Below, one piece after another: positions 35,381 through 44,379 of a stretch of DNA of 64,000 bases. The translations under genes and the position numbers were made by a program. Every line of letters begins with the position of its first letter. The stretch's first letter is position 1. The stretch spans positions 62,001 through 126,000 of the forward strand of contig NZ_MZXV01000050.1 in assembly GCF_003253745.1 (NCBI RefSeq). Direction: 5' to 3'. The notes below the pieces were generated by a model. The model was not told the origin of the DNA. It saw only the letters and a list, made by a program, of their open reading frames with translations, and searched no databases. Origin of the DNA: Mesorhizobium kowhaii. Its GTDB lineage: Bacteria > Pseudomonadota > Alphaproteobacteria > Rhizobiales > Rhizobiaceae.

Positions 35381-35680
35381 TCAGGCGGCCGCTGTCGAAA
35401 TCGGATCATTCCGAAGGATGACTGTGTCGGCAACCGGGTAGAATTCCTCCCCGGGCATGCCAACGCGCTTGGCGTGATCCCGGATGGCCTCACCGTCTTT
35501 GGCCTCGTAGATGCAGAAGGTGCCGATGCGCCCATCGGGTTCATGCACAGCGTAACTGCGGATCCAGCTGACCGTGCCCGACATCTGTTCCTTGGCGACC
35601 TTTGCCGATTTCGCGCCGGCGGCTTCGAGTTCCTGCAGAGATGCCCATGCGCTCGGGCGACGGATGACAAAGAGGTTCAT
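35381..35680 (-). CDS. DUF4242 family small protein
   Basis: A 99-residue protein with FVIRRPSAWASLQELEAAGA, WIRSYAVHEPDGRIGTFCIYEA and the C-terminal DHAKRVGMP, the DUF4242 pattern of ferredoxin-like alpha/beta barrels (some relatives bind nickel). It lies 193 bases after the minus-strand winged-helix/TPR regulator, and the two occur in the same direction, so this regulator may control it. Substrate unknown. Confidence 0.8.
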   Translation of the reverse strand: MNLFVIRRPSAWASLQELEAAGAKSAKVAKEQMSGTVSWIRSYAVHEPDGRIGTFCIYEAKDGEAIRDHAKRVGMPGEEFYPVADTVILRNDPISTAAA

Positions 35681-35872
35681 GATTTTTCCCTTTCACTTCG
35701 CGCCGACCCTTCGCCAGCGCTGCTGATTGCCATGCGGTGTCTGCATGGCTGGGAAAAAATACGTCTTGGGGGACTGATCGTCCTTATCCAGAGCTGATCT
35801 CTTGCTGATCTTTCCCGTCGCCGGCTGACAAACGTGATCAGCAGATCATCCGAGCAAGCAGGAGGGCAAGGG

Positions 35873-37672
35873 TCAAGCAGTCAGCGCTTGCATAGAACCG
35901 TCGACAGGCGACTGGCTATCTTGCGAAAGGTTATGGCGAAGCATTGCAGCTTCCTCCTCCAATCGCTGCGATCCCAGGTAACGAGCCGATCTCTCTGCCG
36001 CAGTGATCTCCACCTTCGCCCCGCTATTGTCGCCCGAGTTCAGCAATGCCTTCGCTAGCTGTAGCCGAACCCTCGCCGCATGATAATCAACGCCTGCGCT
36101 GGTCCAGAGTTGCCGGGCCAGTAGCAGAAGCCGATTTCCGTTCGGGTCGCCTGGCTCGCAAAGCGCAGCCTTGGTTTCGGTTATCAAAGCCTGCGTAGCC
36201 GGCTGTCGCCAGCGTTCTGGCTGTGCATCTATTTCAGCGAGATAGATTGATGCTTGGGCTGAGCGCCCACCGCGCGCTGCTATGCAGGCCGCGTTCACCA
36301 GCAGGTTTCCGCGTCGCTGAAGATGGAACCACGACATCCCCTGTAAAGCCCGATCAAGTGCAGCCAGCGCACCGTCCAGATCGCCGGTTTCGAACAACAG
36401 CAGGGCATTGCCCGGTTCCGCATCCCAGCCGAGCGCATAGGCCTGATCGTAGTCGGCGCGCGCCGCTGCGAGATCGCCGATCATGGCGAAGATATCACCA
36501 CGGACGCGAAAGCCTTCGCCAAGCGACCAGGATTCCTCCGCAGAGAGTTTGGGAAGCGCCTCGTTTATGCAGGTGAGAGCCTCAGGCAATATCTGCTGCG
36601 CTGCGACGACTTCCGCACGATGAAGGTCACAGGCTCCTGATGTTTGCGCAAAACTTGCGGTGCACCAGCTTTCAAAGCCTTCGCTCCACTGGCGAGCACG
36701 CGGCCAGTCGGCAAAAGTCCTGCAACTCCAGAGGATATTGCAGTAAACCAGGCTACCGGTGATGGGGTCGACTTGACTCGACAACGCGATCGCCGCCGCA
36801 TGGTTTTGCTGCTCGCTGCCCTCATCGATCTTGCCGAGGGCCAGATTGAAAAATCCCTTGTACGTCAGGGTCAGCGCTCGCAGGCCAGGATCTTCGCAAT
36901 TTTCAGCTATCGCGTGAGCGGCTGACGCCAGTTGAAGCGCTTCCTCCGGGCGACCGCCCGAGGATGCAAGGCGCGATCTCATCCAGAGCAGATATGATTG
37001 CGTACTATCGTCTGGCGACTGAGACAGAAGCGAAGCAGCACGTTCCAGCCATCCCTCCGCAACGGCACCCGATCCGCGTTCGGCCTGGATCTTGGCGAGC
37101 GTGACAGCAGATCTCGCGGCGCGCGCGAAATCACCGGCCTCGATATGAGCCGCAACAGCGCGAGCCAGCACAGGGATCGCCTCGGTTGGCCGCCCGCCAC
37201 ATTCGACGACCAGAGCCCAAAGGTCGATGTCCGCCGAAGAGAGAGCTTCAATATCTGCAAGATTGGCGAAGAGTTTTGCAGCCGCGCTCCAATCGCGTGC
37301 TGCTGCCAGCCTGCGAGCCTCAGCAAGATCGTCGGCCCCTTGGAACGAGGCAGGCTGCACATATCCCAGCCCCGGCTCATCGATGGCGAAGCGATAACCG
37401 TGGCGAACGTAGCTGTGTATCGCGTCCTGCAACCCGCCCGCTGCAAGCGCCTTGCGGGTGAGGCTGACCACGCGCTGAAGCGAAGCTTCAGTCACAATGA
37501 CACCCGGCCAAAGAGCGTCCATCAGTTCGTCTTTGGGGACGACTCTGCCCGCGTTGCGGACCAGGTACACCAGCAAGTCAAAAACAAGCGGCTGGATTTT
37601 CTGCCCAACGCCTGTCAGCGACAGTTTGCGAGCAGCTTCATCAAGTTCGAATTGTCCAAATGAGTGGTGCAT
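35873..37672 (-). CDS. Winged-helix (OmpR/CadC-type) transcriptional regulator with TPR-like repeats
   Basis: About 599 residues from the ATG at 37672 (MHHSFGQFELDEAARKL); an upstream in-frame start at 37693 is possible. Residues 1-95 are an OmpR-type DNA-binding domain (LVYLVRNAGRVVPKDELMDALW, then SLTRKALAAGG and SYVRHGYRF). The rest is a long series of alpha-helical repeats of TPR type without a kinase, receiver or cyclase domain. Such proteins usually sense a ligand or partner through the repeats. It is divergent from the VOC gene at 37897 and upstream of the DUF4242 gene. Confidence 0.8.
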   Translation of the reverse strand: MHHSFGQFELDEAARKLSLTGVGQKIQPLVFDLLVYLVRNAGRVVPKDELMDALWPGVIVTEASLQRVVSLTRKALAAGGLQDAIHSYVRHGYRFAIDEPGLGYVQPASFQGADDLAEARRLAAARDWSAAAKLFANLADIEALSSADIDLWALVVECGGRPTEAIPVLARAVAAHIEAGDFARAARSAVTLAKIQAERGSGAVAEGWLERAASLLSQSPDDSTQSYLLWMRSRLASSGGRPEEALQLASAAHAIAENCEDPGLRALTLTYKGFFNLALGKIDEGSEQQNHAAAIALSSQVDPITGSLVYCNILWSCRTFADWPRARQWSEGFESWCTASFAQTSGACDLHRAEVVAAQQILPEALTCINEALPKLSAEESWSLGEGFRVRGDIFAMIGDLAAARADYDQAYALGWDAEPGNALLLFETGDLDGALAALDRALQGMSWFHLQRRGNLLVNAACIAARGGRSAQASIYLAEIDAQPERWRQPATQALITETKAALCEPGDPNGNRLLLLARQLWTSAGVDYHAARVRLQLAKALLNSGDNSGAKVEITAAERSARYLGSQRLEEEAAMLRHNLSQDSQSPVDGSMQALTA

Positions 37673-37896
37673 CGCCCCCTTCCGGTGCAACAATCTACCC
37701 TATCAAGCTAAAACATGGGAGAGGCTCAAGACGTGTGTGGCTCGGTTGCGCTCTGGCGGCAACATCATGTCGCCGATTAGGCGCAGATGAAAATCCGTAT
37801 GGACGAGGCGACCCTCGCGAATGGCGACATCAACAAAGTGCCGCGTACCCGATGGTGACCTTGGCCTCAAATCCCAGCTTGGCTAGAGTTCGTAGC

Positions 37897-38271
37897 ATGC
37901 TGAACGCCATTCACCACGTCGCGCTCATCTGCACCGACTACGACCGGTCGCGACGGTTCTACGTCGAACTCGATCTGATCCGGGAGGTCTATCGGGAGGA
38001 GCGGCAGTCATGGAAGGCCGATCTGCGGATCGGGTCCGCCCAGCTGGAATTGTTCTCCTTCTCTGCACCAGTGATGCGGCCGTCCCATCCAGAGGCGACA
38101 GGCCTGAGACATCTGGCATTTGCCGTGGCGAATCTTGATCCCGTAATTATGCGCCTGGAAGCCGCCGGCGTTGCCGTTGAGCCAGTCCGGATCGACCCAT
38201 ATACAAACCAACGGTTTACCTTTTTCAGCGACCCAGATGGATTGCCGCTGGAACTCTACGAAGCTCCATAA
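37897..38271 (+). CDS. VOC/glyoxalase-fold protein (SMU1112c/YaeR-type)
   Basis: A 124-residue protein from the ATG at 37897; the open frame extends upstream but lacks conservation. Two beta-alpha-beta-beta-beta modules are visible: AIHHVALICTDYDRSRRFYVELD, and GLRHLAFAVANLDPVIMRLEAAG. Metal-ligand candidates are the early histidine, LELFSF glutamate, LRHL histidine and LELYE glutamate. The family includes lactoylglutathione lyase-like enzymes, but the substrate cannot be told. The gene stands alone, divergent from the winged-helix/TPR regulator. Confidence 0.8.
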   Translation: MLNAIHHVALICTDYDRSRRFYVELDLIREVYREERQSWKADLRIGSAQLELFSFSAPVMRPSHPEATGLRHLAFAVANLDPVIMRLEAAGVAVEPVRIDPYTNQRFTFFSDPDGLPLELYEAP

Positions 38272-38426
38272 GGAACGGTTCGCTCTCGCGACCACGTCAT
38301 CGGAGGTGGGAACGGCAGTCGGCAGATATAATCCGCTAACTCGGGTGCGTCACCGGGCTCTTTGCCACGGGCTAGGAGGCCCACCGCTTTGCGCCGCAAC
38401 TTGGACGTAGAGTCCAATTTGCGGTT

Positions 38427-38476
38427 GCCCGAAAGCAGACATCTCCAGCGACCACCTTGGAGGTCGGGTCGCGCCA
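38427..38476. repeat. Local direct repeat, copy 1
   Basis: About 50 bases (GAAAGCAGACAT, then CGACCAC, TTGGAGGTCG and GTCGCGCCA) recur at 38929-38979 with roughly 80 percent identity. The two copies flank the small gene at 38579-38809. The remainder of the 300-base gap after the VOC gene shows no gene. Confidence 0.5.
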
Positions 38477-38578
38477 GGAACCTGCTATGCCGGAAGAGAT
38501 GACGGACGGTCTCATCGGTATCGGCGGAGCCGCGAATCTGTGGTAAGCCGCCGCTCAACCAACCAAAGGACGACACCT

Positions 38579-38809
38579 GTGAGCGAACCGACCGTGGCCC
38601 AGGCGACCGAAAGTATCTATGCCTCGCTCCGGGCGGACAATGCCGACATCGACGCACATATCGCGACGCTTAAGGCGGCGCTGAGACGAGAAGGGATAAA
38701 ACAGGCGGTGTTCGATCCGACCAAGTTGGCGCAGAACAACCGCTCGGGCCGCAAGTTGATGCAGGCTTATTTTCGGCAGCGCGGCGTGAGCGTGAGGTTT
38801 TCGGACTAG
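38579..38809 (+). CDS. Conserved-looking hypothetical small protein
   Basis: A 76-residue protein from a GTG at 38579 (AAAGGACGACACCT upstream). The pattern ATESIYASLRADNADIDAHI, AALRREGI and LAQNNRSGRKLMQAYFRQRG suggests two helices and a basic tail. I recall similar unnamed proteins in alphaproteobacteria but know no function. It sits between two copies of a 50-base repeat, so it may have moved or expanded with them. Confidence 0.55.
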   Translation: MSEPTVAQATESIYASLRADNADIDAHIATLKAALRREGIKQAVFDPTKLAQNNRSGRKLMQAYFRQRGVSVRFSD

Positions 38810-38928
38810 TAGAGCCGCGCGCAGGTGATCTCAAGCGCGCCGCCGGGATTTCTCGGCCGGTCCGGCGGTTCGCCATCTGGACGTCGGGACTGCGCCTGAT
38901 AGCGGCCATGGGGGCGAACTTTGTCTCC

Positions 38929-38979
38929 GCCTGGAAGCAGACATTGCAGTTGACCACGCTGGAGGTCGTGGTCGCGCCA
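38929..38979. repeat. Local direct repeat, copy 2
   Basis: This is the second copy of the repeat at 38427-38476. The surrounding 38810-39210 stretch (about 400 bases) has no convincing gene. Confidence 0.5.
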
Positions 38980-39210
38980 CTAAACGACATTCAGACGAAG
39001 CCGGCGGAAGGTCTCCTATGCGCGCCCTCAGCGGCATAGCACCGACAGCTGCCACGGGCTCGTGAGTGGCGATGGCGACCGCAACAACATTCGGTAGTCG
39101 CCGCTGCCTTGGGGCCTTGGTCCTAAGATAAAATCCACGCCGGAACCGTGCTAGGATGGCCGCCGCGCGGCGCGACTTGTCGTGCTTCAAAGCGGTCAGG
39201 AACGATTGTC

Positions 39211-40098
39211 ATGCTCAATCCAATCTCCATCATGGCCGACCGGCTCGGCGACTATCTGTCAGAACTCTATCTCCAGTATTTCTCGCATCGCAATCCGGAA
39301 TATGCGAGCTACATAGGCGGGGCGGCCCGCCTTGTCCTGGAGCGCATCGGCAATTCGAACGCCCTCTATCACAACATCGAGCACACGCTGATGGTTACGC
39401 TCGCTGGCCAGCAGATCATCCGCGGCCGGCTGCTTTCGGAATCCCTGACCCCCGATGACTGGCTGCATTATACCTGCGCGCTGCTTGTCCACGACATTGG
39501 CATGGTGCACGGCGTGTGCCAGGGCGACACCGAGGACAGCTTCGTCATTAACGAGGCCGGCGACCGCTATACGCCACCGCGCGGCGCCTCCGACGCGGTG
39601 CTTGCGCCCTATCATATCGAGCGCGCCAAGATCTATGCGCTCCAACGTTTTGCTTCCTCGAAGTTCATCAACGAGGAGCGCATTGTCGAGGCGATCGAGA
39701 TGACGCGTTTTCCAGTGCCGAACGATCCAGCCTATCAGGTCACCAACACCGAGCCGGCGCTGGTCAGGGCCGCGGACCTGATCGGCCAGCTCGCTGATCC
39801 CTTCTACCACCGCAAGCTGCCGGCGCTGTTTGCCGAGTTCTCTGAGATCGGGATGGTGGAAAAGCTCGGCTGCAAGACCGCCGCCGATCTCGGCGCCATC
39901 TTCACCGATTTCTTCACGCTGCAGGTCGAGCCCTATATCGGCGACGCGATCCGCTATCTGGAGCTGACGACGGAAGGCAAGCAATGGATCGCCAACCTCC
40001 ACAGCAACCTCTTCCAGTCCGGGCATCGCCCGGCCAGGATCGGGCCGTTCCCCGGCGTGTTGCAGCCGACCTCGGCGAGCCTTTCGGTGGTAACTTAA
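39211..40098 (+). CDS. HD-domain/phosphodiesterase-like metal hydrolase
   Basis: A 295-residue protein from the ATG at 39211. The motif ALYHNIEHTLMVTLAG resembles the YHNxxHxxxV signature of cyclic-nucleotide phosphodiesterases, and the metal pair comes from LLVHDIGMVHG. Downstream helices carry further candidates (ALVRAADLIGQLADP). HD enzymes hydrolyse phosphoesters or nucleotides. The gene is followed on the same strand by an adenylate-cyclase-type gene (40313) and a cAMP-gated channel (41953), so a cAMP phosphodiesterase role is an attractive inference but not shown. Confidence 0.75.
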   Translation: MLNPISIMADRLGDYLSELYLQYFSHRNPEYASYIGGAARLVLERIGNSNALYHNIEHTLMVTLAGQQIIRGRLLSESLTPDDWLHYTCALLVHDIGMVHGVCQGDTEDSFVINEAGDRYTPPRGASDAVLAPYHIERAKIYALQRFASSKFINEERIVEAIEMTRFPVPNDPAYQVTNTEPALVRAADLIGQLADPFYHRKLPALFAEFSEIGMVEKLGCKTAADLGAIFTDFFTLQVEPYIGDAIRYLELTTEGKQWIANLHSNLFQSGHRPARIGPFPGVLQPTSASLSVVT

Positions 40099-40312
40099 GA
40101 GCCGGGGATTGTTTCCTTTTCCGCCGGTGCCAAGCCGGCAGAGGTTGCATGCGGCGGCTGTCGACGAAGATGAACGCCGGGGTCATTGTCCGGTCCCCGC
40201 AACGAAACCATTTCGGCTTCGTCGGTGCCCGAATTTTGCACGATTCTATTGCCTGAGCCGATTGGTGCTACACTGGCAAGCCAGTTAACGCGACGGACCT
40301 GTGTTCGGTGAT

Positions 40313-41695
40313 ATGACCAAAGTAACCGCTTTACCCGACAGAGTGGATTTCGACGTGGCCGCCGATGAGACCTTGCTAGAGGCGGCTCTCAGATCGGGCG
40401 TGCCATTTGCCCACGCATGCGGCGGCAGGGCGAAATGCTCGACATGCCGCGTTTGGGTTCTCGATGGCCTTGAGGCTTGCCCGGACCGGAATCCGGACGA
40501 AACCCTGATGGCGGACCGGTTGAGATTGGCCGATGAGGTTCGGCTGGCCTGTCAGCTCAGGCCGGAAGGCGAGCTTCGCGTCCGACGCCTGGTGCTGGAC
40601 GAAACCGACATGATGATCACCAGCCAGCTTGGCGCTTCTGCCGCGACGCGTTGCGGCGAAGCAAGGCATGTTGCGGTCTTCTTCAGCGACATTGTAGATT
40701 TCACAGCGCTGTCGGAGCGGCTTTCGCCCTACGACGTGATGTATCTGCTCAATCGCTACTTCGCCCAGGTCGGCGACATCATCGAGCAGAATGGCGGTTT
40801 CATCGACAAACTGATCGGCGATGGGCTCATGGCAATATTCGGTATCGACGACCAGCCCGATGCTCCGCTTCGCGCCGTGAACGCCGCACTTCAGACCCTC
40901 GCCACAGTCGATCGTCTAAAGCCGTTCTTTGCCTCGATGTATGGCATCGATTTCGATATTCGTATCGGCCTCAACTATGGCGAAGCCGTCATCGGCACAT
41001 TGGGTTTTGCTGGATACGAACGTCTCACGGCCATCGGCGACGTTGTAAATCTGGCCAGCCGGGTCGAGGCCGCCAATAAAGATGCCGGTACGCGATTGCT
41101 GATATCCGAGGCCCTCCGCGACCAGATCGCCGGCAAGGTGGAAATCGGCGACTTCGTCAGGGTACGCCTTCGCGGTACCGCCGAGCGTACAAGCCTGTTC
41201 GAAATAGTCAGGCTGGAGCCCGAAATTGACGCCGATCTGAATGCCAAGGGGCTTCGCGAAACCATCCGTCAAGGCGGCAGGAGGTGGGTTCGCGCTTTTG
41301 CCGAAGACGAGCTTGAGCCCCACGAACGCCGGATTCTCGATTTTGAAGATTACGACATCGTCGTCGTTCGCGGATCCGACAGCTATTGCGCCTTCAACAA
41401 TGCCTGCCCGCATCTTCATCTGCCGCTCTACGAGCGCCGAAGTTCCGCTCAGGCCGAAAAGCTGAAGCTCCCACACACGGAGAGCACAATCACCGCAGAT
41501 CTTGGCTTGGTCTGCCGCTGGCATCAGAGTTGTTTCGACCTGTCTACTGGCGAAATCAGGGGGTGGGCGCAGCTGCAGCAGGATGGTACTGCGCCGGGCT
41601 ATGAATTCGCGGGTGACATTTCGAAAAACCGCGCAAAGCTGATCGTATACCCCTGCCGAAAGCAGGACGGCTTTGTGTGGATCGGGCTCGAGTGA
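40313..41695 (+). CDS. Ferredoxin-adenylate cyclase-Rieske fusion protein
   Basis: A protein of about 460 residues from the ATG at 40313 (a GTG at 40301 is in frame). Residues 1-95: plant-type 2Fe-2S ferredoxin with ACGGRAKCSTCRV and a later LACQL cysteine. Residues 115-300: class III nucleotide cyclase with VFFSDIVDFTALSE (metal aspartates), FIDKLIGDGLMAIFG and RLTAIGDVVNLASRVEAAN; the lysine and threonine positions suit ATP as substrate. Residues 350-460: a Rieske 2Fe-2S domain with NNACPHLHLPL and VCRWHQSCFDL. Two iron-sulfur domains around a cyclase suggest redox control of cAMP synthesis. The next gene is a cAMP-gated channel. Confidence 0.88.
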   Translation: MTKVTALPDRVDFDVAADETLLEAALRSGVPFAHACGGRAKCSTCRVWVLDGLEACPDRNPDETLMADRLRLADEVRLACQLRPEGELRVRRLVLDETDMMITSQLGASAATRCGEARHVAVFFSDIVDFTALSERLSPYDVMYLLNRYFAQVGDIIEQNGGFIDKLIGDGLMAIFGIDDQPDAPLRAVNAALQTLATVDRLKPFFASMYGIDFDIRIGLNYGEAVIGTLGFAGYERLTAIGDVVNLASRVEAANKDAGTRLLISEALRDQIAGKVEIGDFVRVRLRGTAERTSLFEIVRLEPEIDADLNAKGLRETIRQGGRRWVRAFAEDELEPHERRILDFEDYDIVVVRGSDSYCAFNNACPHLHLPLYERRSSAQAEKLKLPHTESTITADLGLVCRWHQSCFDLSTGEIRGWAQLQQDGTAPGYEFAGDISKNRAKLIVYPCRKQDGFVWIGLE

Positions 41696-41952
41696 AAACG
41701 GTCCAATATTTCAGTTTTTCCGTCGCGATCCCATGTCGCCTTTTCTCCGAAGCTGACCTTCGCGAACCTATTACAATTGTCCGGATCGGGTCATTCTCGT
41801 CGGTTGTGGCCTGTCTGCGCACGTCCAGTCACGAAGCAATCCCGGACATCTGAGTTCACCTGTGGTGAAGCACATCGCAGCGACAGTAAGCACCATTGCG
41901 CTTGCCTTGAAGGCATCTATTCTGGAGGGCAGTAGCCGCTCGCGGGCACAGA

Positions 41953-43020
41953 ATGTCGGTACTGCCTTTCTTAAGAATTTACGCGCCGCTCAACGCGGTT
42001 CTGGCTGCGCCTGGGCTTTTGGCGGTGGCTGCGCTCACGATACCGGACATGTCCGGACGAAGCAGACTGGCTCTGGCTGCCGTGCTCGCAGTCATTTGGG
42101 GCGCCTATCTCCTGCAACTGGCCGCGACGCTGCTCAAGCGCCGGGCGGGAGACGTTCGGGCCAGGACGCCGGCAATCGCCATTGATGTGCTCGCGGTTTT
42201 GGTTCCACTCGCCGCATTTCTGCTTGTCGGCACGCCCGACCGGAGCCTCTACTGTGCTGTCTGGCTGCTGAAACCGCTACGCGACTCGACTTTCTTCCCG
42301 GTGCTGGGCAGGGTCCTGGCCAACGAAGCGCGCAACCTGATCGGCGTCACCACGCTCTTCGGCGTCGTTCTGTTCGCTGTCGCGCTGGCCGCCTATGTCA
42401 CCGAGCGCGACATCCAACCGGAAAAGTTCGGCAGCATCCCCCAGGCAATGTGGTGGGCGGTGGTCACGCTGTCCACCACCGGCTATGGCGACGCTATTCC
42501 GCAAAGCTTCGCCGGCCGCGTCCTTGCCGGGATGGTCATGATGAGTGGCATCGGCATCTTCGGGCTCTGGGCCGGCATTCTTGCCACCGGCTTTTATCAA
42601 GAAGTCCGTCGCGGGGATTTCGTCCGCAATTGGCAATTGGTCGCCACCGTGCCGTTGTTTCAGAAGCTCGGCCCGGCCGTGCTGGTCGAGATCGTGCGCG
42701 CGTTGAGACCTCGCATGGTGCCGGCGGGCGCCGTGATCTGCCGCATTGGCGAGCCCGGTGATCGGATGTTCTTCGTCGTTGAGGGGCGCGTCAGCGTCGC
42801 GACGCCGAACCCGGTGGAGCTTGGCCCTGGCGCCTTCTTCGGCGAGATGGCGCTGATCAGCGGCGAACCGCGTTCGGCGACCGTCAGCGCCGCAACGGGG
42901 GTCTCACTCCTATCGCTGCACGCGGTGGATTTCCAGATGCTGTGCAGCAGCAGCCCGGAGATCGCGGAAATCATCCGCAAGACCGCGCTCGAGCGGCGCG
43001 GCGCGGCACCGATGACTTGA
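41953..43020 (+). CDS. Cyclic-nucleotide-gated potassium channel (MlotiK1-type)
   Basis: A 355-residue channel, the exact length of MlotiK1, with near identical sequence as far as I recall it. It has six membrane helices (LAAVLAVIWGAYLLQL onward), a short non-canonical voltage-sensor region, pore helix and selectivity filter STTGYGDAIPQ, then a C-terminal cyclic-nucleotide-binding domain with GEPGDRMFFVVEGRVSVA, GPGAFFGEMALISGEPRSATV (phosphate-binding cassette with the conserved arginine). In the studied protein, cAMP binding opens the channel. It is 257 bases downstream of the cyclase gene on the same strand. Confidence 0.95.
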   Translation: MSVLPFLRIYAPLNAVLAAPGLLAVAALTIPDMSGRSRLALAAVLAVIWGAYLLQLAATLLKRRAGDVRARTPAIAIDVLAVLVPLAAFLLVGTPDRSLYCAVWLLKPLRDSTFFPVLGRVLANEARNLIGVTTLFGVVLFAVALAAYVTERDIQPEKFGSIPQAMWWAVVTLSTTGYGDAIPQSFAGRVLAGMVMMSGIGIFGLWAGILATGFYQEVRRGDFVRNWQLVATVPLFQKLGPAVLVEIVRALRPRMVPAGAVICRIGEPGDRMFFVVEGRVSVATPNPVELGPGAFFGEMALISGEPRSATVSAATGVSLLSLHAVDFQMLCSSSPEIAEIIRKTALERRGAAPMT

Positions 43021-43060
43021 CCGTACTAGGTGTGCAGTCCCGGACTGTAATGGTGCATCA

Positions 43061-43210
43061 TCGATTCTGAGTCGTCAGGAGGAGGATGGCAAGGTTGCCA
43101 ATTGCCTGCCGATGGTGGCCGGCTGGAACTACATGGTGCGGCTCTATCGGCCACGCGCGGAGGTTCTGGGCGGCACTTGGAAGTTCCCAGAGGCGCAGCC
43201 GGCGAACTAA
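43061..43210 (+). pseudogene. Remnant of a DUF1214/DUF1254-family protein, C-terminal tail
   Basis: One frame reads EDGKVANCLPMVAGWNY, MVRLYRPRAEVLGG, TWKFPEAQPAN and a stop at 43210. This is the typical C-terminal tail of DUF1214 proteins (GWNYxVRLYRPR, FPEAQP). No start and no upstream domain remain, so the rest of the gene has been deleted. It lies directly after the channel gene. Confidence 0.65.
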
Positions 43211-43336
43211 GCGTCATTGCTAAAGGTCCGCTTGGGGGTCACGGGCGTCGTTCAGACGACGGCGAGCGAACAGCCGCTTGGGGTCAGATCGCGTCATGCG
43301 ACGCTCGCAACTGAACGACCGCAATGGGTGGCGGGT

Positions 43337-43405
43337 TCAAGCGATCGCTGCAACACACTCAGCGAACTTCTCCGCTGGGGTCTTATAGAGCAAGGTCGGC
43401 TTTGT
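43337..43405 (-). mobile_element. IS30-family transposase remnant, C-terminal end
   Basis: On the minus strand the frame reads KPTLLYKTPAEKFAECVAAIA and stops (read in segments). This is the ending of IS30-type transposases (KTLxxxTPAEKFxxCVA). The rest of the insertion sequence is absent and no terminal repeats are visible, so it is a decayed relic. The surrounding gap 43211-43712 has no intact gene. Confidence 0.5.
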
Positions 43406-43484
43406 GGCCCAACCGTACTGAAAGCTGCCATTCCGCTCCCGGCCCGAAGCAGATATCTCTGCCCAGCCAGGTGGCCGGTTGGCC

Positions 43485-43545
43485 GATACCCACCCGCCGG
43501 GGTCCGTCGGCAGCAGGGTAGGGTGGCTTGTGGGGCGCCACACCA
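43485..43545. repeat. Short copy of dispersed intergenic repeat
   Basis: The block CCCGCCGGGGTCCGTCGGCAG followed by GGTGGCTTGTGGGG (written in parts) matches the guanine-rich half of the repeats at 34304-34490 and 62165-62300. The first half of the repeat is not seen here. Confidence 0.45.
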
Positions 43546-43712
43546 GGCAAGTTTTCAGGCGGGCTTAATCGGCGAGCATAGGCAGAGGATCAGCTTCTGG
43601 AGCGGAACCGTTTTGTCAGCAGACAATGTGATCGCGCTGCAGAGCACCTCTGCGAACCGTTGCGCTGGTGCTATCGTGTGCCGGAACTCATCAGACGGCA
43701 AGGATAACGAGC

Positions 43713-44069
43713 ATGCCTGGAGTCACCCGCCGTACGCTACTTGCTTTCACCGCCGTTGCGTTTGTCGTTAAACCGACGTTTGCTGAAGGGGAGGGTACCT
43801 CACACGAATTGCAGGCGCTGATCGCAACCCATGAGACCGCCTATGCCGCGCTCTATCGGGTTGTTCATCAACCGGGCAGCAGCTGGCACGACCGCCAGCG
43901 GGCAGACCGGATTGAAGAGAAAGCACTGCTCGCCATCTGTTCCTGTCCTGCGATCAGCCGAGGCGACCGCCGGGCCAAGGCCGAGTACTTGTTGACTGTT
44001 GAGGCACGGGGCGAACTCGACTTGGAAGAGCACATGCAGGCCATCTTGCACTCCATGATGCAGGGCTGA
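43713..44069 (+). CDS. Hypothetical exported protein
   Basis: A 118-residue protein from the ATG at 43713. The N-terminus MPGVTRRTLLAFTAVAFVV is a signal peptide with a twin-arginine look (RRTLLAF). The mature part is helical and charged (ALIATHETAYAALYR, DRIEEKALLAIC) with one CxC-like pair. I do not recognise a family. The gene stands alone among decayed sequence. Confidence 0.6.
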   Translation: MPGVTRRTLLAFTAVAFVVKPTFAEGEGTSHELQALIATHETAYAALYRVVHQPGSSWHDRQRADRIEEKALLAICSCPAISRGDRRAKAEYLLTVEARGELDLEEHMQAILHSMMQG

Positions 44070-44290
44070 TTGGTGCGGATTGACCTGCGCCTGGCTACGG
44101 GCTTGTGACGCGCCGGGATCGGCGGAGCGTCACGCTGGCGCCCGAAACCCATCCCGGCTTCAAGCCGGGACCTGATACGGGCCACAGGGTCCGTTTCAGT
44201 TGGTATCCGTGGCGGGCTTCATGGCGTCGGCTTCGGGCTTCATCGCGTTCGTTGACAACGGTGGCGGCGCATCGACCAAGCTGGACCATG

Positions 44291-44331
44291 CGCACATACT
44301 TCGCTAGTTGGTAAACAGCAAAGTATGTGCG
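44291..44331. repeat. Perfect 11-base inverted repeat
   Basis: CGCACATACTT (44291-44301) pairs exactly with AAGTATGTGCG (44321-44331) across a 19-base loop. There is no following thymine run, so it is not a classic terminator. It lies in a 512-base gap (44070-44581) without an intact gene and might be an operator or the scar of a mobile element. Confidence 0.5.
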
Positions 44332-44379
44332 TTCGTAGACGAAGCGGATGGCCCGTTGAATGTTTGTCGTTCTATTGGT

